Positions 1 to 8,245 of a DNA stretch of 41,526 nucleotides are shown here, in pieces. This stretch comes from Phycisphaerae bacterium (GTDB lineage Bacteria; Planctomycetota; Phycisphaerae; Phycisphaerales; SM1A02). Each line of letters begins with the position of its first letter. Position 1 is the first letter of the stretch. Location: assembly GCA_002711415.1 (NCBI GenBank), contig PARI01000017.1, forward strand, positions 261,595 through 303,120, in the 5' to 3' direction. Below the pieces are notes generated by a model. That model was not told the origin of the DNA. It ran no database searches and saw only the letters and a list, made by a program, of their open reading frames with translations. The position numbers and the translations under genes were made by a program.

Positions 1-942
1 GTCGTGGCCAAGCCGAGCGAGATCACCCCGATGACCGCGTACATGCTCTCGGAGCTGGCGATCGAGGCAGGCCTGCCCGACGGCGTGCTCAACATCGTTC
101 ACGGGCTCGGTTCCAAGGTCGGCCAGGCGATCGTCGAGCACCCAGACATCCCCGCGATCAGCTTCACCGGGGGAACCCGGACTGGGTCGTCGATCGCCCG
201 TTCCGCTGGGCCCTTGTTCAAGAAGCTGTCGCTCGAACTGGGTGGAAAGAATCCCAGCGTCGTGTTCGCCGATTCCAACTTCGAGCACGCGGTCGAGACG
301 TGCATCCGCAGCGCCTTCTCCAACCAGGGCGAGATCTGTCTCTGTGGTTCCAGGATCCTGGTCGAGGCCTCCATCTACGACGCGTTCGTCGACGCATTCG
401 TCGCCAGAGCTGACTCGCTGGTCGTCGGAGATCCGCTGGACCCCTCATCGAACATGGGTGCGATCGTCTCCGATGATCACCTGGCCAAGATCCGCTCCTA
501 CATCGATCTCGCGGTCGAGGAGGGCGGCAAGGTCCTGTGTGGTGGGGAGGCTCCCCGGGATCTCCCCGAGCGATGTGCCAAGGGGTGCTTCCTCAGGCCG
601 ACCGTGATCACCGGGTTGCCCAACGACTGCAGGACGAACCAGGAGGAGATCTTCGGACCGGTGGTGACCATCATGCCCTTCACTGACGAGCCGGAGGCGA
701 TCTCGCTGGCCAACCAGACGCCCTACGGTCTTGCAGCCTCCTTGTTCACAAGCAACCTCCAGCGAGCCCACCGGGTCGCCGCGATGCTCGAGGTCGGCAC
801 GGTCTGGATCAACTGCTGGCTGCTTCGGGATCTTCGCGTTCCCTTCGGTGGGATGAAGGCCAGTGGAGTCGGTCGGGAAGGTGGCGAAGAGGCGATTCGA
901 TTCTTCACCGAACCCAAGAACGTATGCGTCGCGCTCGGATGA
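1..942 (+). CDS. 2-aminomuconate 6-semialdehyde dehydrogenase, 5'-truncated
   Basis: NAD(P)-dependent aldehyde dehydrogenase. The reading frame is open from the first base, so the N-terminal third (much of the NAD-binding fold) lies outside the window; about 313 residues remain of a usual 480-500. Visible family motifs are FTGGTRTG, the general-base glutamate in LELGGKNP, the nucleophilic cysteine in NQGEICLCGSR, and EEIFGPVV. The 'EICLC' form around the cysteine resembles ALDH8A1, the 2-aminomuconic semialdehyde dehydrogenase of animals, rather than the CCC or CTA forms of other ALDHs. The reaction would oxidise 2-aminomuconate semialdehyde to 2-aminomuconate. This is the step between ACMSD (6273-7298) and the RidA-type deaminase (1984-2409), both present here, which supports the specific call. 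A related hydroxymuconic semialdehyde dehydrogenase is the main alternative. Confidence 0.85.
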   Translation, partial: VVAKPSEITPMTAYMLSELAIEAGLPDGVLNIVHGLGSKVGQAIVEHPDIPAISFTGGTRTGSSIARSAGPLFKKLSLELGGKNPSVVFADSNFEHAVETCIRSAFSNQGEICLCGSRILVEASIYDAFVDAFVARADSLVVGDPLDPSSNMGAIVSDDHLAKIRSYIDLAVEEGGKVLCGGEAPRDLPERCAKGCFLRPTVITGLPNDCRTNQEEIFGPVVTIMPFTDEPEAISLANQTPYGLAASLFTSNLQRAHRVAAMLEVGTVWINCWLLRDLRVPFGGMKASGVGREGGEEAIRFFTEPKNVCVALG

Positions 943-970
943 CCCCGAACCCCTGTATGGATGTCAAGCA

Positions 971-1963
971 ATGCTCGATGGCGTGATCACACTCTGGTTC
1001 ATACTGCTGGTACCGAGCGTCATCTTCGTGCTGCTCGACGGCCTCCTCCGCACGCCCATCTCCTGGATCCAGGTGCTTGCCTGGACCCTCGTCACGGCCT
1101 ACACGGGGCCGATCGGGCTCTTCATGTACATGCTCTCATGCCGAAGTCCCGGCCCGGGCATGCATGATGCGTACACGAAGTCCACCTGGAAGCAGGGGCT
1201 CAACAGCGAGATGCACTGCCTTGCAGGCGATGCGACGGGCGTGATCATCTCCGCGGTCGTCGTGTCCGGGTTCGGACTGGCCAACGGCTTCGATCTTCTG
1301 ATCGAGTACGTGTCGGCCTTCATCTGCGGTCTGTTCATATTCCAGGCCCTGATGATGCTCCCAATGTACGGGAACAGGTACCTTCTTGCAGTCAGGAAGA
1401 CGATCTTCGTCGAGACCGTTTCCATGAACTTCGTCATGATCGGAATGTTCCCGGCGATGCTCCTGCTCGGTCACCATGTCGAGGGCTCTATGTCCCCGAC
1501 CTCTCTCAGGTTCTGGTTCATCATGGACATGGCGACCATCGCTGGTGGCGTGCTGGCCTATCCGGTCAACGTCTGGTTCGTCAGCAAGCATCTCAAGCAC
1601 GGCTGCATGACGCTGCCGGGTAAGGACAAGGCGGCGCCGCACATCGGGCATCGATCGCCCGAACAGTCGGCGATGCACCATGAGCATGAAGGCATGAATC
1701 ACGAGCACATGGACCACGAACACATGGATCACGGCATGAAGGGTCATGAGCACATGGACCACGAACACATGGATCACGGCATGAAGGGTCATGAGCACAT
1801 GGACCACGAACACATGGATCACGGCAAGATGGACATGGGGGGATCGGGCATGGCCATGGGCGGCCTGCCGTTGGCGCAATCGGCCTCGATCGTCGTCGGC
1901 ACCTTCATATGCCTGTTCATCGTCCTGTGGATCGTGTCCCGGTTCGTTCCCATCACCTTCTGA
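971..1963 (+). CDS. DUF4396-like membrane protein with His/Met-rich repeat tail
   Basis: Polytopic membrane protein of about 330 residues. I place the start at ATG 971, because the open frame extends upstream only into the preceding ALDH gene; no strong ribosome binding site is visible. Several hydrophobic segments lie in roughly residues 1-70 and 90-220, and a last one at the C terminus. The stretch WKQGLNSEMHCLAGDATG resembles the conserved signature of DUF4396 proteins, recalled from memory rather than searched. Between the core and the last membrane segment is a tail of repeated HEHMDH units, encoded by 45-bp DNA repeats, a composition typical of copper, zinc or nickel binding. It sits between two kynurenine-pathway genes, 28 bp after the ALDH stop and 20 bp before the deaminase, so it is probably co-transcribed. 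Its role there is unknown; metal handling for a metal-dependent ring dioxygenase is one speculation. Confidence 0.75.
   Translation: MLDGVITLWFILLVPSVIFVLLDGLLRTPISWIQVLAWTLVTAYTGPIGLFMYMLSCRSPGPGMHDAYTKSTWKQGLNSEMHCLAGDATGVIISAVVVSGFGLANGFDLLIEYVSAFICGLFIFQALMMLPMYGNRYLLAVRKTIFVETVSMNFVMIGMFPAMLLLGHHVEGSMSPTSLRFWFIMDMATIAGGVLAYPVNVWFVSKHLKHGCMTLPGKDKAAPHIGHRSPEQSAMHHEHEGMNHEHMDHEHMDHGMKGHEHMDHEHMDHGMKGHEHMDHEHMDHGKMDMGGSGMAMGGLPLAQSASIVVGTFICLFIVLWIVSRFVPITF
1700..1825 (+). repeat. 45-bp tandem repeat, 2.8 copies, coding
   Basis: Units begin at 1700, 1745 and 1790. The second and third are identical over the 36 bases before the third breaks off, and the first differs from the second by one base near its start. 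Each unit encodes a 15-residue HEHMDHEHMDHGMKG block. The near identity at DNA level, including third codon positions, points to recent expansion by slippage or unequal recombination. Confidence 0.93.
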
Positions 1964-1983
1964 TCACTTCAGGGAGTTCCGCG

Positions 1984-2409
1984 TTGAGCAAGCCAATCGA
2001 ATCAAGCAGGGCGCCCGAGCCGGTCGGCGCATATCCTCACGCCAGGCGTGCGGGCAACCTCCTGTTCCTGTCCGGTGTCGGTCCTCGCCAGCGAGGTTCC
2101 GAGGAGATTCCGGGAGTCCAGCTCGGGGCTGATGGTTCGATCGTCTCCTACGACATCGAGGCGCAGTGCCGATCATGCTTCGACAACGTCAGGGCGATCA
2201 TGGAGGACGCCGACGTCCCCTGGACGAACATCGTGGACGTGCTCGTGTTCCTCACGAACATGAAGGATGATTTCAAGACCTACAACCGCGTCTATGCCGA
2301 GTACTTCGCCGGTGACGGCAATCCGAATCCGACTCGCACCACGATCGAGATCAACGCTCTTCCGACGCCGATCGGCGTGGAAGTCAAGGTCATCGCGACC
2401 GTCGACTGA
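1984..2409 (+). CDS. RidA-family 2-aminomuconate deaminase
   Basis: RidA/YjgF/UK114-family protein of 141 residues, the usual family length. In this pathway it would hydrolyse the enamine of 2-aminomuconate, releasing ammonia and giving 4-oxalocrotonate. Family features are GNLLFLSGVGP near the N terminus, the central DVLVFLTNMKDD, and the C-terminal PTRTTIEINALP with the arginine that RidA enzymes use to bind the carboxylate. The chosen start is TTG 1984, preceded by CAGGGAG seven bases upstream; an in-frame ATG exists further up but lies inside the previous gene. Generic imine/enamine hydrolysis is the alternative, but location next to the ALDH8A1-like gene and opposite ACMSD favours the catabolic deaminase. 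It converges on the next gene with only 6 bp between the two stops. Confidence 0.82.
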   Translation: MSKPIESSRAPEPVGAYPHARRAGNLLFLSGVGPRQRGSEEIPGVQLGADGSIVSYDIEAQCRSCFDNVRAIMEDADVPWTNIVDVLVFLTNMKDDFKTYNRVYAEYFAGDGNPNPTRTTIEINALPTPIGVEVKVIATVD

Positions 2410-2415
2410 TCTGTG

Positions 2416-2916
2416 TCAGGTGTCCACCGGGTCGATGGGGCTCGCCGTCTGACCCATCTGGTCCATGAACTTCTGGCCGGCCAGTGGCTCGAGGAGTTCA
2501 CCCGTCTTCGAGAACGGCATGACCAGTTGCGCATCCTTCTGGTTTCCGGGGAAGTGCACCTCGTAGACCTCGTCGGAGACACGGTGATAGGTCGGCTTGA
2601 GGACGAGTTGGAGCTTCGGATCGACGTATGGTGGGTCCTTCAAGGAGGCCATCAACGCGTTGCCCTCTTCATCGGTCGGAATTGTGCCATTGCTGCTGAT
2701 CGCATTCTGGATCGGTGCCGAGGCCCACTCGCCCGCCTTCTGGATCTGCTCGAGCGATATGTAACCCGGTTGCGTCTGTTCCTGGGCCGCCATTTCCGCA
2801 CGTCCATCCTCCCACGTCAGGTAGAAGGCGCCTGCGGCGATCACTACGCCCACGAGCACGATGATGAGGACGACGATTCCAGCTGAAGCCCCACGCCGGG
2901 GATGCATGTCGAGCAT
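2416..2916 (-). CDS. Membrane-anchored protein of unknown function
   Basis: I do not recognise this 166-residue protein. From ATG 2916 (AGGA about nine bases upstream) it has a short basic N terminus, one membrane segment at about residues 12-32 (GIVVLIIVLVGVVIAAGAF), then a soluble domain of about 130 residues that should face outward. A longer frame to 2979 is open but adds a poorly supported leader. It is the last gene of the minus-strand kynurenine arm, 85 bp after the formamidase, so co-transcription is possible but looser than among the genes upstream. Nothing in the sequence shows a link to tryptophan catabolism. Confidence 0.7.
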   Translation of the reverse strand: MLDMHPRRGASAGIVVLIIVLVGVVIAAGAFYLTWEDGRAEMAAQEQTQPGYISLEQIQKAGEWASAPIQNAISSNGTIPTDEEGNALMASLKDPPYVDPKLQLVLKPTYHRVSDEVYEVHFPGNQKDAQLVMPFSKTGELLEPLAGQKFMDQMGQTASPIDPVDT

Positions 2917-3001
2917 TGAGCGAATTCCTGTATCGATGCCTGCAATGAACCGACCGCCGACGGCGATCCGGACTGCCATTGTTGCGGCTCAGGCTCCCGA
3001 G

Positions 3002-3637
3002 TCAACCTCCGTCCGAATCCGGAAGCGATCGGAGTACGGCTCGCACGGGGCTGCCATCAAACCCTTCCAGATTCAATGGCAAGCCGACGAACTCGTACCG
3101 GCCCGCAGGTACGTCCTTGAGTCTCAGCCCCTCGACGATGGCCATGTCGTTGGCAAGGAACCGCTTGTGTGCCAGGAGCTGCTTGTCCTCCATCAGGTCG
3201 ACGCTCGGCGTGTCAACTCCGATCAGGCGCACGCCCTTCTCATGAAGGTGATCAACCAGGTCCGGCGAGAGTCCGGCGAAATCATCATTCCACTGCTCGA
3301 AGTCCTTGAAAGTACCTGTCCGGATGAGGACTCGATCGGTCGTCGGCATCGAGTCCAGATCGTCGATCCCGACACGGCTGCCTGGATCGACTCGTGCATC
3401 GATCAGGTCGCATGGGCCCATGTACAACTCCAGCGGCTGCTGTTCCATGGTCCTGGCGTCCTGTCCGTAGTGGCTCGGCGCGTCCGCATGGGCGCCGAGA
3501 TGGACCGTGGACCGGAGTGTGGAGAGCGTGACCGTGTCCCCCCTGGATATTTCGCCGAGGATCTCGCGCGTGGGGGGATTGTCGCCTGGCCAGACGTGGG
3601 TCGTACGGGTGATTCTCGGCGTGATGTCGATGATCAT
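3002..3637 (-). CDS. kynB: Kynurenine formamidase (cyclase family)
   Basis: Hydrolyses N-formylkynurenine to kynurenine and formate. The 211-residue length matches bacterial KynB. The metal-binding signature HLGAHADAPSH supplies His46, His50, Asp52 and His56, the pattern of cyclase-family metal-dependent formamidases. The N-terminal IDITPRI and VWPGD motifs are also typical. I chose ATG 3637, 4 bp after the monooxygenase stop and preceded by a G-rich stretch; an alternative TTG at 3652 would overlap that gene. Placement directly after kynurenine 3-monooxygenase in one operon strongly supports the substrate, since other cyclase-family members act on different amides. Confidence 0.9.
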   Translation of the reverse strand: MIIDITPRITRTTHVWPGDNPPTREILGEISRGDTVTLSTLRSTVHLGAHADAPSHYGQDARTMEQQPLELYMGPCDLIDARVDPGSRVGIDDLDSMPTTDRVLIRTGTFKDFEQWNDDFAGLSPDLVDHLHEKGVRLIGVDTPSVDLMEDKQLLAHKRFLANDMAIVEGLRLKDVPAGRYEFVGLPLNLEGFDGSPVRAVLRSLPDSDGG

Positions 3638-3641
3638 GTCT

Positions 3642-4976
3642 TCAGCCCCCAATGAACAGGAACAACAGGAACAGGACCAGCAGGCAGAGGATTCCGATCA
3701 CGATCCGGAGAGTCAGCAGCTGGTTTCTCCATCGCCTTCTTGCATCCGCATAGGGGATGTTGGAGAAGGAGATCATGTCGTAGAGCGGTACGAAACGCGT
3801 GGGCATGATCGCATGCAGTCGTTTCTCGACCTTCTTCCAGGCCCTGAATGACGCTCGTCCGGTGTGGTCCCTCATCTCGATGAAGTTCTCGATGGCCATG
3901 TCGGCGATCGCCTCGGCATTCTCGATGCGTTGCTGCTCGTACTCCAGGAGGGCCCGGTCCAGGTCGCCCTTGTTGTTCCGGAGCGAGTCCACCAGGACGC
4001 CGCAGTCCTCGAAGGCGGCATTGGCCCCCTGCCCGTAGAAGGGCACGATCGCGTGCGCAGCATCACCGAGCAGGGTCACGCGATTGACATGCCACGGCCG
4101 ACAACGAATCGTCACCATCGATCCGACCGGGTTGTTTCTGAAGTCGTCCAGGAGGGTCGGCATCGATTCGAGCACGTCTCCGTAGTGCCTTTGAAAGTGC
4201 CTGAGAACCTGCTCGTCCGTCCGAAGTTGATCGAATCCGTGTTCGCCCTCGAAGGGCCAGAAGCACGTGCACGTGAAGGAGCCTTCCTTGTTGGGCAGAG
4301 CGATCATCATCGCACTGCCCCGCGGCCAGATGTGCAGCGCCTTCGGCTCGATCGCGAACGGAGCGAATCGACCTGATTCGACCGGTGGTATCTCCAGTTC
4401 CTTGTACCCATGGGTGAGGAACGATTGCTCGTAGTCGAATCGCTCGTTCTTCCGAAGCGTGTCCCTGATCACCGAGTACGCTCCGTCGGCACCGACGATC
4501 AGGTCCGAATCGATTCGGAGCGGGGTCCTTTCCGAGCCTCGCTCGAACGTGACCGCCGTCGCCTCGATGTCCACGTCGACGCACCTGCATTCGAACCGGA
4601 GTTCGACGTTGGGATACGACGCAGCAGCTTCAAGCAGCAGCAGGTTCAAGCTCGATCGGCTCACCGAGTTGATCGCATGACCGGCGACCCTGCTGTAGGG
4701 CTGGTACGCAACCGATCCATCAGCAGCGTGGATCATCCTGCCGGGCATCTGCACCGCTTCCTTGAGCACCTTTTCATCGAGGTCGGCGCGTTTCAGCGCG
4801 GTCAGTCCTCGCCTCGAGATCGCGAGGTTGATCGAACGGCCGCCGATGAATCCCTCTCGCCTCGGATCCTCGCGCCGCTCGCACAGGTCGACCCTGTAGC
4901 CGGCCTTGCCGAGCTGGCATGCAAGCAGGGCTCCGCCGAGGCCGGCACCGATGATCGTGATTCTCGGCATCGCCAT
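3642..4976 (-). CDS. kmo: Kynurenine 3-monooxygenase
   Basis: FAD-dependent aromatic hydroxylase that converts kynurenine to 3-hydroxykynurenine with NADPH and oxygen. The 444 residues begin with the dinucleotide-binding motif GAGLGGALLACQLGKAGY and the following acidic/arginine segment. The second FAD motif, LLGDAAHAIVPFYGQGANAA, is near residues 290-310, and GRSINLAISRRG is a strongly KMO-like segment. The C terminus has one very hydrophobic helix (IVIGILCLLVLFLLFLFI), as in eukaryotic mitochondrial KMO, so the enzyme is probably membrane-associated. ATG 4976 has AAGGTGG about eight bases upstream and lies 4 bp after the kynureninase stop; an upstream frame to 5021 would run into that gene. 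Confidence 0.95.
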   Translation of the reverse strand: MAMPRITIIGAGLGGALLACQLGKAGYRVDLCERREDPRREGFIGGRSINLAISRRGLTALKRADLDEKVLKEAVQMPGRMIHAADGSVAYQPYSRVAGHAINSVSRSSLNLLLLEAAASYPNVELRFECRCVDVDIEATAVTFERGSERTPLRIDSDLIVGADGAYSVIRDTLRKNERFDYEQSFLTHGYKELEIPPVESGRFAPFAIEPKALHIWPRGSAMMIALPNKEGSFTCTCFWPFEGEHGFDQLRTDEQVLRHFQRHYGDVLESMPTLLDDFRNNPVGSMVTIRCRPWHVNRVTLLGDAAHAIVPFYGQGANAAFEDCGVLVDSLRNNKGDLDRALLEYEQQRIENAEAIADMAIENFIEMRDHTGRASFRAWKKVEKRLHAIMPTRFVPLYDMISFSNIPYADARRRWRNQLLTLRIVIGILCLLVLFLLFLFIGG

Positions 4977-4980
4977 GCTC

Positions 4981-6273
4981 TCATCCACCTTCCGTGAGGA
5001 TCCTCGCGAAGTTCCATGCATCCATGAAGGTGTTGTACAGCGGGGTCGGGGCGACCCGGATCACGTCCGGTTTCCGGAAGTCGCATATGACGCCATGGCG
5101 TTCCAGGCTCTCGAACCGTCGTTCCGGCTCATCAAGGACGCGTATCGAGAGTTGGCAGCCACGTGAGCCGGGATCCGCAGGCGTGATGATCCTGCAGTCC
5201 TCGCCCATCAACTCCCTCAGCAGGTACTCCAGATATCCCGTCAACACCCTCGACTTCTCTCGAAGCCGATCCATGCCCGCCTCGTCGAACAACTTCAAGG
5301 AGGCCAGCAGGGGCGTCATGGAGAGGATCGGTGGATTGCTGACCTGCCATCCATCGGCGGACCCGACAGGCTTGAACTCCGGTTGAAGGTGCATCATGAA
5401 CCGTTGCTCGGGGTCGTTGCCCCACCAGCCGCCGTACCGCTGGAGGCTCGTGTCCGCACCATGATCGGCATGGATGAAGCAACCGGCGACGGCTCCGGGT
5501 CCCGAGTTGAGATACTTGTACGAACACCATGCCGCGAAATCCACGTTCCAGTCATGGAGTCGAAGGGGGATGTTCCCGGCCGCGTGGGCCAGGTCGAACC
5601 CGACGATGCATCCGTGCTCGTGCCCGATCTTCGTGATCGCCTGCATGTCCAGCACCTGCCCGGTATAGAAGTTGACGCCTCCGAGCAGGATGAGCGCGAT
5701 CATGTCACCTTGTTCCTGCAGGAGCTGTTCCAGGTCCTCCGTTCTCAGGATGTCCTCGCCCTGGCGAGGAGAGAAGGTGACGAGGTGTTCGTCCGGATCC
5801 AGGCCGCGCGTCCGCAGGTGACTCTTGACCGCGTATGTGTCCGACGGGAAGGCCGGCTCCTCGATGAGGATGCGGGTCCGCGCCCCCTCAGGTCGGAAGA
5901 AGGTCCTGAGCATCATGTGCAGGTTGACGGTGAGCGAGTTCATCATCACGACCTCGCCCGGAATCGCGCCGACCAGGCGCGCCCCGCTTTCTTGGAAGAG
6001 TTCGTGGTAGCTGAACCATGGATTGGACGCTTCCCGGTGCCCCTTCACCCCGAGCGTGCACCAGTCATCGAGTTCCTGGTTGATCATGTCCCGCACCGCA
6101 ACCGGCTGGAGGCCGAGGCTGTTGCCACACAGATAGATCGAGTCCTTCCCTGACAGCTTCGGGACGTGGAACTTCGAGCGGAACCCGGACAGCGGATCGA
6201 TCGAGTCCAGTTGCTCGGCGAACTCCCGATCCGCCTCGAAGGCGGCCGCGTTGACTTCATGCAGGCTCTGCAT
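4981..6273 (-). CDS. kynU: Kynureninase
   Basis: PLP-dependent hydrolase that splits 3-hydroxykynurenine into 3-hydroxyanthranilate and alanine. The 430-residue length fits the family. Key motifs are YLCGNSLGLQP near the N terminus, FDLAHAAGN with the cofactor aspartate, and WCSYKYLNSGPG with the Schiff-base lysine at about residue 253, followed by GWWGND. The start ATG 6273 shares one base with the ACMSD stop (TGATG), and GGAAG lies seven bases upstream; a GTG directly before it could also be used. The order ACMSD, kynureninase, monooxygenase, formamidase with near-zero spacing argues for translational coupling of four consecutive pathway enzymes. Confidence 0.95.
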   Translation of the reverse strand: MQSLHEVNAAAFEADREFAEQLDSIDPLSGFRSKFHVPKLSGKDSIYLCGNSLGLQPVAVRDMINQELDDWCTLGVKGHREASNPWFSYHELFQESGARLVGAIPGEVVMMNSLTVNLHMMLRTFFRPEGARTRILIEEPAFPSDTYAVKSHLRTRGLDPDEHLVTFSPRQGEDILRTEDLEQLLQEQGDMIALILLGGVNFYTGQVLDMQAITKIGHEHGCIVGFDLAHAAGNIPLRLHDWNVDFAAWCSYKYLNSGPGAVAGCFIHADHGADTSLQRYGGWWGNDPEQRFMMHLQPEFKPVGSADGWQVSNPPILSMTPLLASLKLFDEAGMDRLREKSRVLTGYLEYLLRELMGEDCRIITPADPGSRGCQLSIRVLDEPERRFESLERHGVICDFRKPDVIRVAPTPLYNTFMDAWNFARILTEGG

Positions 6274-7298
6274 CACTTCACTTCCGCCGGCTTGTTCAAT
6301 CCCAGGAATTCCATCGCCGTGCCCCAGAGCATCCTATCCTTGTCATCGTCCGACACGCCATCGAGGGATTCGATGAGGGATCCGGGCTCCTGTTCTCCAA
6401 GCGGGAACGGGTAGTCGGAGCCCAGCGCGATCCTGTCCGCCCCGTGCTGCTGGACCAGGAAACCCAGGGAATCCGAATCGTGGACCAGGCTGTCCACGTA
6501 GATCCTCTTGAGGTACTGCCTCGGGCTGACGTCGTTGTCGACGGCGCAGAGATCGGGTCTTGCCTGGAACCCATGGTCGATGCGACCAATGGTGAATGGA
6601 AATGCTCCACCACCATGAGCGAACCCTATCCGGAGACGTGGAAGCCGTTCCAGCAGCCCGCTGAAGATGACCGAGCAGATCGCCAGAGCGGTCTCCGCCG
6701 GCATGCCCACGAGCCATGGAAGCCAGTACTTGCTCATTCGCTCTGACCCGAGCATGTCCCACGGGTGAACGAAGATCGCCGCGTCGAGTTCGTGCGCCGC
6801 ATCGAAGAACGGTGCGAGCGATGGATCGCCGAGGTTGATACCGTTGACGTTCGAGCCGATCTGCACCCCCGGGAGACCGAGCTGCTTCACGCACCGCTCC
6901 AACTCCCGGGCGGCCAGGTCCGCATCCTGGAGGGGGACCGTGCAGAGTCCGTGGAACCGGTTGGGATACTTCTGGATCGTCTGTGCGAGGTGGTCGTTGA
7001 GGTATCTCGACAGGTCGTTCGTGTCGGCGGCCTTGGCCCAGTAGCTGAACATCACCGGCACCGTCGAGAGCACCTGCTGGGTCACCCCCGCCAGGTCACA
7101 GTCGATCAGGCGTACATCCGGATCCCAGCAGTTTTCTCGAATCTCCCTGAAGACCTTGCCATCGACCACCATCTTGGCACAGCACGGCTTGTAATGGTCA
7201 AGCTGAAGCCATCCTCCGTACCCGTACTTGTCCTTCAGGATCGGCCAGTCCCGGGGGAGAATGTGCGTGTGCAGGTCGATCTTCCGTTTCTTTTCCAC
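6273..7298 (-). CDS. nbaD: 2-amino-3-carboxymuconate-6-semialdehyde decarboxylase (ACMSD)
   Basis: Zinc-dependent amidohydrolase-superfamily decarboxylase that turns the unstable ring-cleavage product of 3-hydroxyanthranilate into 2-aminomuconate semialdehyde, diverting carbon from quinolinate and NAD synthesis toward catabolism. In 341 residues I count the metal ligands His10, His12, His178 and Asp295 and the catalytic His228. Arg51 and Arg239 match substrate-binding arginines known from the Pseudomonas fluorescens enzyme at nearly the same numbers. The start is GTG 7298, with GGAGG about ten bases upstream. It is the first gene of the minus-strand arm, so the operon promoter should lie in 7299-7427. 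Confidence 0.95.
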   Translation of the reverse strand: MEKKRKIDLHTHILPRDWPILKDKYGYGGWLQLDHYKPCCAKMVVDGKVFREIRENCWDPDVRLIDCDLAGVTQQVLSTVPVMFSYWAKAADTNDLSRYLNDHLAQTIQKYPNRFHGLCTVPLQDADLAARELERCVKQLGLPGVQIGSNVNGINLGDPSLAPFFDAAHELDAAIFVHPWDMLGSERMSKYWLPWLVGMPAETALAICSVIFSGLLERLPRLRIGFAHGGGAFPFTIGRIDHGFQARPDLCAVDNDVSPRQYLKRIYVDSLVHDSDSLGFLVQQHGADRIALGSDYPFPLGEQEPGSLIESLDGVSDDDKDRMLWGTAMEFLGLNKPAEVK

Positions 7299-7376
7299 CG
7301 TGGATACGGCCTCCAGTTGGCCCTTGTCGCTTCATCCTAGCAGTTCCTCCCTCGGCGATATCAAAACGCCGGCGTA

Positions 7377-7389
7377 ATGCCCCGGGCAT
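7377..7389. promoter_or_regulatory. Perfect 13-bp palindrome in divergent intergenic region
   Basis: ATGCCC-C-GGGCAT is a 6-1-6 inverted repeat. It lies in the 129-bp gap between the divergent starts of ACMSD (7298, minus) and the PH-like gene (7428, plus). Position and symmetry fit a regulator site or a short hairpin in the plus-strand leader. No regulator gene is adjacent, so function is a guess. Confidence 0.3.
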
Positions 7390-7427
7390 GTATTCCCCAG
7401 CATCGCGACATCCGTTATCTTTTGCCC

Positions 7428-7889
7428 ATGCCCAGTACCGAAGAATCACCCCAGGTGCTCCTCCAGTGGAACGCATGGCCCGCACGCCAGAACCCTGCGC
7501 AGGCGATGCTCGCGTGCCTGGTGATCGTGGCGCTGGGCGTTGCCGTCGGATTCCTCGCTGGCGACTGGTTCTGGGGAGCCCTGGCCGTCCTGGTCCTCGC
7601 CGTGTCGCTGAACCGCTATCTGCTTCCAAGCAGTTACACGATCGATGAGAAGGGGATCTCCGTATCACATCCGATCCGACGACAGCGGATGGAATTCGAC
7701 CAGGCCAAGCGATTCCTCACGAGCTCGACCGGTGGGTTCCTCTCCACTCGCACCCGAGCGAGCAGGCTGGATTCGATGATCGGGATCGAGCTGCTCTTCG
7801 GTGATCATCGCCAGGAGGCCATCGAGATCCTGCGTGACCGGGTCAGTCCCTCGGCACAGGTCCAGGCAGAAGGGGTCATCGCCCCTTGA
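7428..7889 (+). CDS. Small PH-like membrane protein
   Basis: This 153-residue protein starts at ATG 7428; a longer frame from 7377 lacks support. Two hydrophobic segments lie at about residues 27-44 and 47-61, forming a membrane hairpin. They are followed by a soluble part beginning YTIDEKGISVSHPIRRQRM, which resembles bacterial PH (YdbS/YdbT-like) domains: a beta-strand with a 'GI' turn after a membrane hairpin. The resemblance is structural and from memory, so the name is tentative. It opens an eight-gene run; its TGA overlaps the TTG of the next gene by three bases. Confidence 0.65.
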   Translation: MPSTEESPQVLLQWNAWPARQNPAQAMLACLVIVALGVAVGFLAGDWFWGALAVLVLAVSLNRYLLPSSYTIDEKGISVSHPIRRQRMEFDQAKRFLTSSTGGFLSTRTRASRLDSMIGIELLFGDHRQEAIEILRDRVSPSAQVQAEGVIAP

Positions 7890-8245
7890 AGTGGTTGAAG
7901 AATGCATTCGCCATCGAGGACCCCGGAGCCTTCGAGCCGACCAACCATCAGAAGGAGGTTGTCGAGAAGGTCTGCCGCGAGGTCGCTCGCAGGCACCTGG
8001 TCACGCCCGCACTCCTCTTCCTCGAGATGTCGCGTCCCCTGAACTACATCGGTTCACAGGCCATGCAGTTCTTTTCACCCATCGTCGGGGTCGTGCTGGA
8101 CACTCGGGGGTACCGGGCATTCGCGGAATTCCTCGAGCATCGAGGGTCGATCGACTACATGTGCCGTCGTCTGGAGGCTCTGGAAGGCGAATGTTCCAAG
8201 AAGGAAAGGCATGATGCCGAAACGGATTCCGGAGAGGCAGGTTGA
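7886..8245 (+). CDS. Small conserved-looking protein upstream of the MutL-type ATPase
   Basis: I cannot assign a function to this 119-residue, probably cytoplasmic protein. It begins at TTG 7886 inside the end of the previous gene (GAAGGGG about ten bases upstream) and its stop overlaps the ATG of the MutL-type gene (TGATG). The middle, LLFLEMSRPLNYIGSQAMQFF, is hydrophobic but broken by charged and proline residues, so a helical soluble domain seems likelier than a membrane segment. The C-terminal 20 residues are charged and low in complexity. Overlaps on both sides suggest its dosage is tied to the ATPase. Confidence 0.7.
   Translation: MKWLKNAFAIEDPGAFEPTNHQKEVVEKVCREVARRHLVTPALLFLEMSRPLNYIGSQAMQFFSPIVGVVLDTRGYRAFAEFLEHRGSIDYMCRRLEALEGECSKKERHDAETDSGEAG

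Noticed and set aside
3638..3652. TTG start for kynB five codons upstream
   Set aside because: It overlaps the end of kmo, and ATG 3637 gives the normal family N terminus.
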